A DNA stretch of 64,000 nt. Source: Glaciimonas sp. CA11.2. GTDB lineage: Bacteria > Pseudomonadota > Gammaproteobacteria > Burkholderiales > Burkholderiaceae_D. Shown here in pieces: positions 46,340 through 53,827 of the stretch (its first letter is position 1; every line of letters begins with the position of its first letter). A program made the translations under genes and the position numbers. The notes under the pieces were generated by a model. The model made no database searches, had not been told where the DNA came from, and worked only from the letters and a program-made list of their open reading frames with translations. Location of the stretch: the NCBI RefSeq assembly GCF_034314045.1, contig NZ_JAVIWL010000001.1, positions 4,960,001-5,024,000 of the forward strand, written 5' to 3'.

Positions 46340-46665
46340 GCGATCCGAGCATGAATGATCCGTCATCGTCTCCAAAACCAGAGTCATTGCATCAAGCGTT
46401 TTCATGGTTACCGGCCCGCCATCAATCAGATGAGCCTGCGCAGTTTTATGCCATGACAAAGGATGTCTGCGAAGGTATTCAGACCTGTGTCGATTTGGCC
46501 CATTTCAGCATCATGGACAGAGATAGTGATACGACGCCAATGCTGAATGTGGACGACACGGATGGGTTGCTGTGCTTGGCGATAACGTCGTCTCAGATGC
46601 TGGCGCACATTGCTTCTCTGCGGATTGATGGGTTGGATGTGTGTGCGCGTAAGAGGCGTCAATAA
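46336..46665 (+). CDS. Hypothetical protein, DUF3077-like
   Basis: This 109-aa protein has a variable N-terminus and a second half (DTTPMLNVDDTDGLLCLAIT then SSQMLAHIASLRI) resembling DUF3077-type proteins of pseudomonads and relatives, whose function is unknown. It overlaps the small ORF by ATGA and would be controlled through it by the C4 RNA. No phage structural genes lie nearby. The domain call is from memory of the pattern and is tentative. Confidence 0.6.
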   Translation: MSDPSMNDPSSSPKPESLHQAFSWLPARHQSDEPAQFYAMTKDVCEGIQTCVDLAHFSIMDRDSDTTPMLNVDDTDGLLCLAITSSQMLAHIASLRIDGLDVCARKRRQ

Positions 46666-46986
46666 TCCTGCTTTAAAGTGGCCAGTCTCACCGCACGTGC
46701 TCTGATTTTTTTAAGCATTTCGAAAAAAAAGAAATTCACAAACCGCAAGCAACATTGGCCTCAGATCAGCGGACTGGGCTGATCTCGGCTTGATGATACC
46801 AAGGTGAAGCAACTGCTCACCTTGGGTTTGGTCGGCTTGCGCCATCTATTTATCGGTGATTTCTGGCGCAATAACTAGATCAGTCCAGCGTATTGTTGAT
46901 TTGGGTAATTTCGCAATATACTGATCTGTCGCGCCAAGAGCACGCGCCGGATCAGCAATTTTCTTAGCACAGCGACTGCGCAAGCA
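46666..46986. other. Intergenic stretch with one stem-loop
   Basis: About 320 bases without a supported gene. CCAAGGTGA (46799-46807) pairs with TCACCTTGG (46816-46824), with two more pairs inside; a GTTTGGT follows, so it may be a weak terminator for the C4 operon. Confidence 0.45.
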
Positions 46987-47355
46987 TCATCGCGGCTTAT
47001 TGCGGGTGATGAAAAGCCAGCCATAGATGCCGAGATTGACAATTATGACGACACAAGCCAGTAATAACTGGATGTCTCTGGATAAACCGGCGGGATAGAT
47101 AATCGCCAGGAAATAATGTTCGACGAAGTCACCCGCATAGCCCGATTGACCAGCTTTGACGCGCAGGAAATTCTCGATATAGGTAAGAGGACAAATGCGC
47201 CCCGTAAGCTCTACAAAAAATCCCCATGCAACGGCTGGCAAATGCGCGACGATGAGCCAACGCCAGCGCACCACTAACGCGGCTCCGAGAAGGACGAACG
47301 CGATAAAAGTGAGATGAAATAGCAGTACTGCGTCGGCGGCTAGTCGATAGAGCAT
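46987..47355 (-). CDS. DUF2784 membrane protein
   Basis: This 122-aa protein has four hydrophobic segments and the DUF2784 motifs HLPAVAWGFFVELTGRICPL and YAGDFVEHYFLAIIYPAGL. The family is widespread and of unknown function. The ATG at 47355 (MLYRLAADAVLLFH) puts the first helix at the N-terminus as in relatives; the frame is open 20 codons upstream. Single gene. Confidence 0.82.
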   Translation of the reverse strand: MLYRLAADAVLLFHLTFIAFVLLGAALVVRWRWLIVAHLPAVAWGFFVELTGRICPLTYIENFLRVKAGQSGYAGDFVEHYFLAIIYPAGLSRDIQLLLACVVIIVNLGIYGWLFITRNKPR

Positions 47356-47770
47356 GATCTCAATGGCACGCGGTGGGCGGCCAAACCTTTTATAAATAAC
47401 ACTGTAAACACACATTTATCTATGACACCACGATCTGGCGTGTAATTTGCCCGCGTCGGCGAATTTATGCGAAAGACGTTTGTGTCACCTTCATAAAACG
47501 TTGAATGGGAATGCATTTGACATCTTAGCGCCATCCTTTAGTTTAGTTGCAATCTATGCAGCCACTCAGGTTGACGATGCACTATTTTTTGATCCGGTTG
47601 AGGACTTCGCTTCGTTGGCTGAGCAGAAATAGGCTAGGCTCAGGCAACATTGGGCGAGCGCACCGTATAGGTCAGATGGATAACTCAGGCAATTTAAACC
47701 TGCATCGTCAAAGTTAGCAAGATGCGTCAGATAGCTGCGCGGTACGCCCCAACAACAAGTGAGGTAAAAC
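47356..47770. other. Non-coding stretch before the VOC pseudogene
   Basis: About 415 bases. Short frames exist on both strands, but none has a ribosome site or recognisable product. The GAGG ribosome site of the VOC gene lies at its right edge. Confidence 0.35.
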
Positions 47771-48168
47771 ATGCTGGATCACATTTTTGTTTCGGTCAGC
47801 GACATGCAGCAATCAATCGCGTTCTACGAAAAACACTGATACCACTTGGCATTAGCCACGTGATTGACTACGACGGGGCCAAGGGACCTGCGGGCCATCC
47901 TGACCTGAAAGGCTTTGGCCGCGACGGCCGTGTATTCTTCTGGCTGCGGCACGGTACTGCAGATGCCCGCGCAATCCATGTCGGCTTTGTCGCCGATAGC
48001 GAACCGGTAGTGGATACGTTCTATGCTGCAGCCATCGCAGCAGGTGCTACCGATAACGGCAAACCTGGCGCTCGCCTCTACTACGACCCGCGCTACTACG
48101 CTGCTAACGTTTTCGATCCCGATGGTTACAGCCTTGAGGCGGTGTACAAGAGCTGGCAACACCCGTAG
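47771..48168 (+). pseudogene. VOC-superfamily (glyoxalase-like) protein, frameshifted
   Basis: From ATG 47771 (ribosome site GAGG six bases upstream) the frame reads LDHIFVSVSDMQQSIAFYEK and hits TGA at 47837. The next frame continues the family pattern without break: LIPLGISHVIDYDG, GRVFFWLRHG, HVGFVADSEPVVDTFYAAAI, FDPDGYSLEAVYK. One missing base after the A-run at about 47829-47833 explains it (GAAAAA-GCA would restore YEKALIPLG). Intact, it would be a ~132-aa glyoxalase/dioxygenase-fold protein. Confidence 0.85.
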
Positions 48169-48269
48169 TCATGAGAGAGAATCCTCAATGACTACGAACT
48201 TGTGCGTTATGGCGTGATTAGCCCATTGAAGAGCACCGTATTGATGCTCTTGTGATGACGAGGTTACGG

Positions 48270-48542
48270 TTAATACACCAATGAGGCCGCAAACTCAAGT
48301 GCGCTTCTAAACTGAGGGCGGCTCTTATAAGTGAGTGCGGCGTAGAGTTTCAGTCTGTGCTTAAAAGCCTTCCGATTCGTCACCGCATTGCTACTTGAGA
48401 CGATAGAAAAATAATCGCACGCCTCGTTGACGACGGCCTCCATTTCGCGGTCAACGTTTTGTCCTGAATCCGCCTGAGTGGCCAATTGCTGCACTTGAGA
48501 AACATAGAGTTTGATCAAACTTTCATCACGAGACGCTTGCAT
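48270..48542 (-). CDS. Small hypothetical helical protein
   Basis: A 90-aa frame with a good ribosome site (TTGGAG, seven bases before the ATG) begins MQASRDESLIKLYVSQVQQL. The product looks all-helical with no membrane segment or signal. I recognise no domain. Codon use and the ribosome site make it a likely real gene. Confidence 0.55.
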   Translation of the reverse strand: MQASRDESLIKLYVSQVQQLATQADSGQNVDREMEAVVNEACDYFSIVSSSNAVTNRKAFKHRLKLYAALTYKSRPQFRSALEFAASLVY

Positions 48543-49173
48543 TCGCTACTCCAATAAAAAAATGTAATCGATCCTACGACTCTGTACCCACTTGTCGAGT
48601 GAGACAGCAAGTTAAGACATCTCTCAACAGAAACAGTTATCATTTTAACATTATTTATTTATATACAACGTGTTTAATATTGAAATTATCGGTCTACGGA
48701 ATAATTGAGAGCTTTGAAGTGAACATTCCTCGAAACGCGAGAGCGGTCACGGATTTAGTTATTTTAGCTATGCACACAATGATGATGATCAGGAATTCTC
48801 TCTCGACGGATCACTTGGGATGGAAGCCCCACGGCTACGAATCGACAGTAATCTTCCAATAAGTTGATGCATCAGCAGCGATGCCCTGGTCGATGGTACG
48901 TTCCAATTTAGTTGGCAATCCTGTTCGCAATGATCAGCGTCCATCCAGCAGATTTCTTGGGCGCAGGATTCGGTAGTTTTGGTCTGGATCATGCGCTCAC
49001 ACAAAATCAGAAAAAGAAAACGGCTAACAGTAAGTCGATATTCTTTACAGCTACAACCTTTTTTGACAGGGGTTGCGCGTAAGTATCTGATTGTTATATC
49101 AATAATTTTTAGGCATCTTTATTGCTTATCTAACTCCGATAGTATTAATTTTTACTTGACCATAAAACTAAAA
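48543..49173. other. AT-rich non-coding stretch upstream of the PEP-CTERM gene
   Basis: About 630 bases. An 87-codon frame (48599-48862, + strand) lacks a ribosome site and a protein-like composition. The promoter of the PEP-CTERM gene should lie at its right end, near 49085-49165. Confidence 0.35.
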
Positions 49174-49803
49174 ATGAAACTTTCCCACCTGACTTTCCTC
49201 GCCGCCGCATTATTTAGTCTTGCCGCCGTGTCAAATAACGCGATTGCGGCCGCGATAACCTCGTTAAGCGGTACCGCGGTTACTATCCCTGTCACTCAGA
49301 CGTCGAGCGCAGGCCCGATTGCGGTCACGCCCAACATTACATGGTCCAGTACGACCGCGTATTCGGTATTTGGCTACAATGCCAGTTATGGATTTGGAAA
49401 CAATGGAAACTGGAACGCAAATCTTTCAATGGTCGGTTCGAATTCAGCCAGTGATACGATGACATTTTCATTCCTGGCACCGGTAGCCGGTTTTGGCGGC
49501 TTCCTGAACTACGCTCCTGGTTATGGCCCAACGGCCATTTCAACGTACGATGCGATGAATACTCTCTTGGAATCTACCCTACTGACATTTACAACTAATG
49601 GCTCGACTAATTCTGGCGAATTTTTAGGCTTTCTCGATACAACAGCAGATATCAGCTCTTTTACATTACAGGGTGCATACATTGGCGGGGCGAACTTTAT
49701 CGTGGTGGATGGAGACGTTCCTGAGCCGGCTTCCTTAGCACTTTTGAGCTTGGGCTTGTTAGGTTTTGGCTTGGCGCATAAGCGTAGACAATCAGTCGCT
49801 TAG
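49174..49803 (+). CDS. PEP-CTERM sorting-signal protein
   Basis: This 209-aa exported protein has a signal peptide (HLTFLAAALFSLAAVSNNAI, cleavage after IAA near residue 25), a Ser/Thr/Gly-rich beta body, and the tripartite C-terminal sorting signal: VPEPASLALLSLGLLGFGLA followed by HKRRQSVA. Such proteins are cut and processed by an exosortase in exopolysaccharide-producing Gram-negatives; no exosortase gene is in this window. The frame is open to 48979, but the ATG at 49174 alone gives a proper signal peptide. Confidence 0.88.
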   Translation: MKLSHLTFLAAALFSLAAVSNNAIAAAITSLSGTAVTIPVTQTSSAGPIAVTPNITWSSTTAYSVFGYNASYGFGNNGNWNANLSMVGSNSASDTMTFSFLAPVAGFGGFLNYAPGYGPTAISTYDAMNTLLESTLLTFTTNGSTNSGEFLGFLDTTADISSFTLQGAYIGGANFIVVDGDVPEPASLALLSLGLLGFGLAHKRRQSVA

Positions 49804-49868
49804 ATTGCGTAATCCTTCTGCGTGAAGGCTTACCAGATTGGAAGCAGAATGAAGTGTCGACGTTGCCT

Positions 49869-49892
49869 GGCAATGTTGCATTGCCGTTTATT
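49869..49892 (+). terminator. Likely terminator after the PEP-CTERM gene
   Basis: GGCAATG-TTG-CATTGCC (49869-49885) is followed by GTTTATTGTT. The tight 7-bp stem and T-rich tail fit an intrinsic terminator. Confidence 0.6.
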
Positions 49893-50048
49893 GTTAAAAA
49901 ATATTATTAGAAACGCTGCCTGAAGTTTCTGAAACTCCCAACCAGTAAACGCCAATTTCTTACTCGTCCCCGGGGAGCCATTGTTACGGCATCTCGCAGC
50001 GTTTTAAAGATAACAGGTCTGCAATCACAATGTGCTATCAATTAGCGC

Positions 50049-50303
50049 ATGAAAGCAAAACACCGAAGAACGTTACAAGCGGTATTTACCAAACCAACCT
50101 TGCCGTTTATTATTTTTTCTGACATGGAAGCGCTAATCATTGCGGTCGGAGGCGAAGTGCGCGAAAGCGAAGGGTCTCGCGTTGTGTTTGAATTAAATGG
50201 CAAACGCCTATATCCCCACCGTCCACACCCCGGTAAAGAAGCCAAGCATTATCAAGTTGAAGAACTCCGTGAGTTGCTTACTTCACAAGGAATCACACCA
50301 TGA
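50049..50303 (+). CDS. hicA: HicA-type mRNA interferase toxin
   Basis: This 84-aa double-stranded-RNA-binding-fold toxin opens KAKHRRTLQAVFTKPTLPFI, the usual form of the longer HicA group, and carries GGEVRESEGSRVVFELNGKR and YPHRPHPGKEAKHYQVEELR with the catalytic His region. It cuts mRNA when free of HicB. The stop overlaps the hicB start by four bases, the standard hicAB arrangement. No good ribosome site is visible. It appears intact, whereas its antitoxin is frameshifted. Confidence 0.88.
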   Translation: MKAKHRRTLQAVFTKPTLPFIIFSDMEALIIAVGGEVRESEGSRVVFELNGKRLYPHRPHPGKEAKHYQVEELRELLTSQGITP

Positions 50304-50637
50304 ACAATGCAATGATTTATAACGGTTACACCGCCCGTATAGAGTTTGATCCACGCGACAATATTTTTGTGGGCCGCGTGCTGGGCATCACCGACAGCAT
50401 CAGCTTTCACGGCGAAACGGTCACAGAGCTCAATGCTAATTTTCATCAGGCGATTGCGCATTATTGTGCCGATTGCAAAGCCACTGGTCGCCCCCCGAAA
50501 AACCAGCGTCCGGTAAACTCATGCTGCGCGTGCCGCCAGAAGTGCATGCTTCTGCTAGCATTGCCGCACAAGCATCCGGCAAGAGTCTGAATCAATGGGC
50601 CAGTGAAGCATTGGCACGGGCTGCGCACGCTCTATAG
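50300..50637 (+). pseudogene. hicB: HicB antitoxin, frameshifted in a C-run
   Basis: The N-terminal RNase-H-like HicB domain is intact (MNNAMIYNGYTARIEFDPRD, RVLGITDSISFHGETVTEL). At CCCCCC (50491-50496) the frame slips and ends at 50590. Adding one C restores the usual end: EKPASGKLMLRVPPEVHASA, then SIAAQASGKSLNQWASEALA and stop TAG at 50635, the ribbon-helix-helix DNA-binding part. As written, the antitoxin keeps the toxin-binding half but lacks the DNA-binding half. Confidence 0.85.
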
Positions 50638-50793
50638 CGTGAATGCCAAGTGCCCATCTAATCGGCATAAGCTACGATCTGCGCACCAACTCTTATTGGA
50701 TTTAAGTACGGACGATCACACCTTGATTTAGAGACCCGTTACTAAAACACTGCCCGTAGGTCGACATCTGCTCACGACCGATGCACCTATTTT

Positions 50794-50840
50794 TTGTATA
50801 AACAAAAAATACCTGACCTAAAGAATTTTTGTTTATACAA
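50794..50840. promoter_or_regulatory. 15-bp perfect inverted repeat
   Basis: TTGTATAAACAAAAA (50794-50808) and its exact complement (50826-50840) are separated by 17 bases. The left arm itself overlaps a smaller palindrome (ATTTTTTGT/ACAAAAAAT). It lies eight bases before a small ORF at 50849, so it could be an operator; it could also be the scar of a mobile element. Confidence 0.55.
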
Positions 50841-50848
50841 TAAATCGA

Positions 50849-51007
50849 ATGAACCATGAATTCGATACAGCCAACGCCAACGCGCATGGCATCGGCCAAA
50901 AACGTACCAAGGGCTATACCATCAAAAACGTTTACCAGTCACTTCACCGAAGCACCAAAGTATACGCGCTCCACCAACGACAAAGCCTGCTTAACGCGGG
51001 CTTATAA
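50849..51007 (+). CDS. Small ORF, unknown, weakly supported
   Basis: A 52-codon frame (MNHEFDTANANAHGIGQK...) stands just after the 15-bp inverted repeat. It has no ribosome site and no domain I know. A terminator-like stem (50983-50990 with 50996-51003) overlaps its end. It may be a real short gene or chance. Confidence 0.25.
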   Translation: MNHEFDTANANAHGIGQKRTKGYTIKNVYQSLHRSTKVYALHQRQSLLNAGL

Positions 51008-51046
51008 GGTTTTGGTGCGGGTTGCTACCACCGTTTACCGGCGCTA

Positions 51047-51058
51047 AAATCACTCCCA
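51047..51058. repeat. Candidate attachment site, left end of the guaA island
   Basis: AAATCACTCCCA is identical to 55741-55752, the sequence that spans the last codons of guaA. On the minus strand it reads TGGGAGTGATTT, i.e. Trp-Glu-stop as at the end of GuaA. It bounds the integrase-bearing island on the side away from guaA. Confidence 0.7.
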
Positions 51059-51092
51059 TTGGATCATCAATGAGGTTCGCCGACCCGCATGG

Positions 51093-51494
51093 TTAAAGGG
51101 TTTGGCTGTGGTCGATATGGCGTCCCAGACGATGCCCCCCCAATCCCACCTGTTTATTCGGGGGATTCTTCTCCAACAGCAACCACAACGAACGAATCAG
51201 ATTCTTGATCATCAATTCGATATGTTGACGGTATAAAAAGACGATGGGATAGACCAGAAAATCCAGGTGCCGGCCTGTCCCTGCCGCTCGATCCACAAGC
51301 ATGTCCGCAGCATCCCTGTAGCCTGTTGCGTAGACCGACCACTTGTCACCATACAAGCGATGGTTAAGCTGCGCGCTGTCAACCCATGAACCGCTTTTGA
51401 AAAGCTTGTCGCCGGGCACCGGGAACAAGACTCCACTGATCAGATCTGAGGGATCGTCCAATCGCGGTTCTTCATCATCGCCGGGAGTTGTCAT
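51093..51494 (-). CDS. Hypothetical island gene, probably truncated
   Basis: This 133-aa frame carries SGSWVDSAQLNHRLYGDKWS, YATGYRDAADMLVDRA and LDFLVYPIVFLYRQHIELMI, a pattern seen in hypothetical proteins of mobile islands that are usually longer. It starts at an ATG overlapping the hamA-remnant stop (ATGA). A run of seven C (51135-51141) lies just before the end; the alternative frame stays open to the att site and ends in Gln-Trp-Glu-stop, so a slip or truncation at the island border is likely. Function unknown. Confidence 0.5.
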   Translation of the reverse strand: MTTPGDDEEPRLDDPSDLISGVLFPVPGDKLFKSGSWVDSAQLNHRLYGDKWSVYATGYRDAADMLVDRAAGTGRHLDFLVYPIVFLYRQHIELMIKNLIRSLWLLLEKNPPNKQVGLGGHRLGRHIDHSQTL

Positions 51495-51939
51495 GGCCTG
51501 ACCTTATGTCTATCGAACAGACGTTCAAAGAAATCGATCACTATTTTCTTGGCCTGCGGCCCTACAATCCATGCCAAACGCGAGCACATCCTCTCCCCGC
51601 ATTGACATATTGCGATGGTCTTTCCACCGCAAGCGCTGGACCCATGTTTGAAAGCCGTGAACTCTCCAAGGTAGGAAGTTCCCAAGATTTCACCTAGATC
51701 GCCGGAACGAATGGGCTTTGTCGTGGGCAGCTTCTCTTCGATGAATTCGGCCATCGCAGTCTTTCCCAACGTCTTCATTAGGTGGGCGACACGTGCGCCT
51801 GACGCGTATTGCGAGGGGATAGCTTTGCTAGCGCCTTAACGGCAGCATTTACTCTCTTCGGTTCAGCATCGAGAACCGTCATCTCGTGGCCGTTGACACT
51901 CTCCTTGGTGGATATACACCATTTTGCGAACTGCGTCAT
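51491..51939 (-). pseudogene. HamA (DUF1837, Hachiman defence) remnant
   Basis: Pieces of one protein lie in successive frames: MTQFAKWCISTKESVNGHEM then TVLDAEPKRVNAAVKALAK from ATG 51939 (ribosome site GGGAGG); then AIPSQYASGARVAHL and KLPTTKPIRSGDLGEILG; then RLRWKDHRNMSMRGEDVLAF. These match the order of HamA-type DUF1837 proteins. Single missing bases at two places and an internal deletion before KKIVIDFFERLFDRHKVRP explain the breaks. The partner helicase hamB is not present in the window. Confidence 0.72.
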
Positions 51940-52002
51940 TCCCCTCCCCGATTTGTTGTAGTTTTCTTAAAATAGTATCAGATTAATCACATAGGTAACG
52001 GT

Positions 52003-53049
52003 TTACGCAGGTTCGCCAGGAGGAACATCTTCAGGAGACGAGGGCACATTTGCCTTTTGCTGAATGATTCGGCATCGTTCCAGCAGAACCTCAAAAGGCT
52101 CAGCGTCATCCAGGAACAAGCCGTCATCGACCATGTGCTGATAGTCGGAAGCAAGCGTAACCAGCGCACCGTCATCTGGTACAAGTTGCAGGCCGCCAGA
52201 AACTGCCGCGTGGTAGTCGATCAGTTCGCCCTGCGGGGATTTCTCGGCGAAGAACATGTTCTTATGATCGGCAACTGCTTTACCGAGCGCAGTGTCTGCG
52301 ATAGCCGCATCCACGAAACCGGCCGCATCCAGCCGAGCCACGTCATGCCAATGACGAGCAAAACGTTCACCCCCACGGAAAGCACCCTGGGCACAGAAGA
52401 CATGGATCGCCGTGGCCTTCTCCCAAAAGGTGCGCTCGGCGCGCATCACCTGCGGCGTGGCCATCGGGAATACGAGCATCGGCAGGTATGCAGCCGCATC
52501 GCACTGGATAAGGCGTGGTTCGCTGGGCTCGCCGGTAGAGCGGGCACCGAATTCCAGCATGACAGCCGAGGCAACGTAGCCCGTACCTGCTATCAACGGA
52601 ACGTAGTCGATAAAAACCTTGTCATGTTCGGCCCGTACCGATGCGGGTAGAGACTGCCGCTCAAGGTCCTGCTTGAGCCTTGGCACAATTTCGCTAGCAA
52701 CCCATTCTGCCAAGCGCGCCCGGATCTCTTTGCTCCATTTCTTTTCTTGGCTCTTGCTGGCTGGCAGCGGTGCGTCGGCGTCTCCGACTAGATCACCTGC
52801 GATTGCGCGGATATCGTAGGTCAGATCGACATCCTCCGAAAACCGGCGGATGACACCATAGGCCTTGGACAGAGATGTTCCACCCTTGAAGACCAGATGA
52901 CCAGCATGGGGACCATCGAACAGGTGTCGTAGCGACCAGACGACCCAGATATCTTTTTCAAGCAGATGAGGCAGGCGGCCGGAACTGCTGGCAGCCGCGT
53001 TGAGCGCCTCCAGACGCTCAACAGTGGAGAGTTCGAAAAACTCAGCCAT
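52003..53049 (-). CDS. AbiEii-type nucleotidyltransferase toxin
   Basis: This 348-aa protein belongs to the AbiEii/AbiGii (DUF1814) family of type IV toxin-antitoxin and abortive-infection systems. The nucleotidyltransferase motifs are seen as VFKGGTSLSKAYGVIRRFSE then DVDLTYD. The ATG at 53049 overlaps the last codons of the antitoxin gene by eight bases, typical for the pair; the frame runs 17 codons further. In the family it transfers nucleotides to a cellular RNA and stops growth on phage infection. Confidence 0.9.
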   Translation of the reverse strand: MAEFFELSTVERLEALNAAASSSGRLPHLLEKDIWVVWSLRHLFDGPHAGHLVFKGGTSLSKAYGVIRRFSEDVDLTYDIRAIAGDLVGDADAPLPASKSQEKKWSKEIRARLAEWVASEIVPRLKQDLERQSLPASVRAEHDKVFIDYVPLIAGTGYVASAVMLEFGARSTGEPSEPRLIQCDAAAYLPMLVFPMATPQVMRAERTFWEKATAIHVFCAQGAFRGGERFARHWHDVARLDAAGFVDAAIADTALGKAVADHKNMFFAEKSPQGELIDYHAAVSGGLQLVPDDGALVTLASDYQHMVDDGLFLDDAEPFEVLLERCRIIQQKANVPSSPEDVPPGEPA

Positions 53050-53638
53050 GCGCCAGCAAAGCGCTAACTTCTTGCGCCATCCAGGTCGGCAAGCGCGCAC
53101 GCGCCGATGCGACTTCTTCGAGTTCGGACGGTTGCAGTTTGGACCGAAGCTTACGTAGTGCTTCGCCAGCCTTCTCAGGCCCCAGCCAAGCGAGCGCCCG
53201 CACTACTTCTCCAGCTGGACGGCCAGGAAAGATCAGTTGCCAGATTGGCGCGTGCCGGAATTCGACCGTTTGCGCGCCGACCTTCAGACGCCGATTGCGC
53301 CCGGATGTCAGATAGATGGCCTTCATTGGCACTTGAGTGGTGAGGCCAAGCGCATTGGCTGCAGCTGCCCCATGGGGCACGATTGTTTCCCCACGCTGAC
53401 TAGCCAGTCCTTCGACCAGTTTGTTGGTGGACGGCGCATGCGTCCCGAAACGGCTCTCCACGGGCAAAACGTAAATACCTCGCCCAGCCCGCAACAAGGC
53501 ACCGCGCTTCACCAGGCGAGAGAGCACTTGATCGACAGCAGCCCTGCCACCCAAATGCAGAAGCTCCTTAGCGACCAAAGGGGTGCCTTCCGGCAACCCG
53601 GCTGCGTATTCCAGTACTTGTTTGGCAATGGTTTGCAT
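53042..53638 (-). CDS. AbiEi-type antitoxin (DUF6088)
   Basis: This 198-aa protein has an N-terminal winged-helix domain (VAKELLHLGGRAAVDQVLSR, LVKRGALLRAGRGIYVLP) and a C-terminal helical part with FRHAPIWQLIFPGRPAGEVV. AbiEi members repress their own promoter and neutralise AbiEii without direct binding (type IV). It lies directly upstream of and overlaps the toxin gene. The spacer to the divergent alpA gene is 189 bases and should carry the operator. Confidence 0.87.
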   Translation of the reverse strand: MQTIAKQVLEYAAGLPEGTPLVAKELLHLGGRAAVDQVLSRLVKRGALLRAGRGIYVLPVESRFGTHAPSTNKLVEGLASQRGETIVPHGAAAANALGLTTQVPMKAIYLTSGRNRRLKVGAQTVEFRHAPIWQLIFPGRPAGEVVRALAWLGPEKAGEALRKLRSKLQPSELEEVASARARLPTWMAQEVSALLAHG

Positions 53639-53827
53639 AATGAAACACCCTATTTGGTAGAATTATGCGAAAACTTCTGACACTTGTCAAGTTGGCTGAC
53701 GGATGACTTGGCAGCGCCCGCCCATGTACGCCCTAGCGAGTTGTCTACAAGACTGCCTATAGTCATCATTGCTCTACGTGACCAATTCCGAACGATGAAT
53801 GATCATCGCCCCGTGAGGGAACAAAAG

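Noticed and set aside
48599..48862. 87-aa ORF upstream of the PEP-CTERM gene
   Set aside because: AT-rich, no ribosome site, no family; probably a chance frame.
53684..53827. Longer N-terminus for the AlpA protein
   Set aside because: The ATG at 53828 has a clear ribosome site; the extra 48 residues overlap the AbiE promoter region and are not protein-like.
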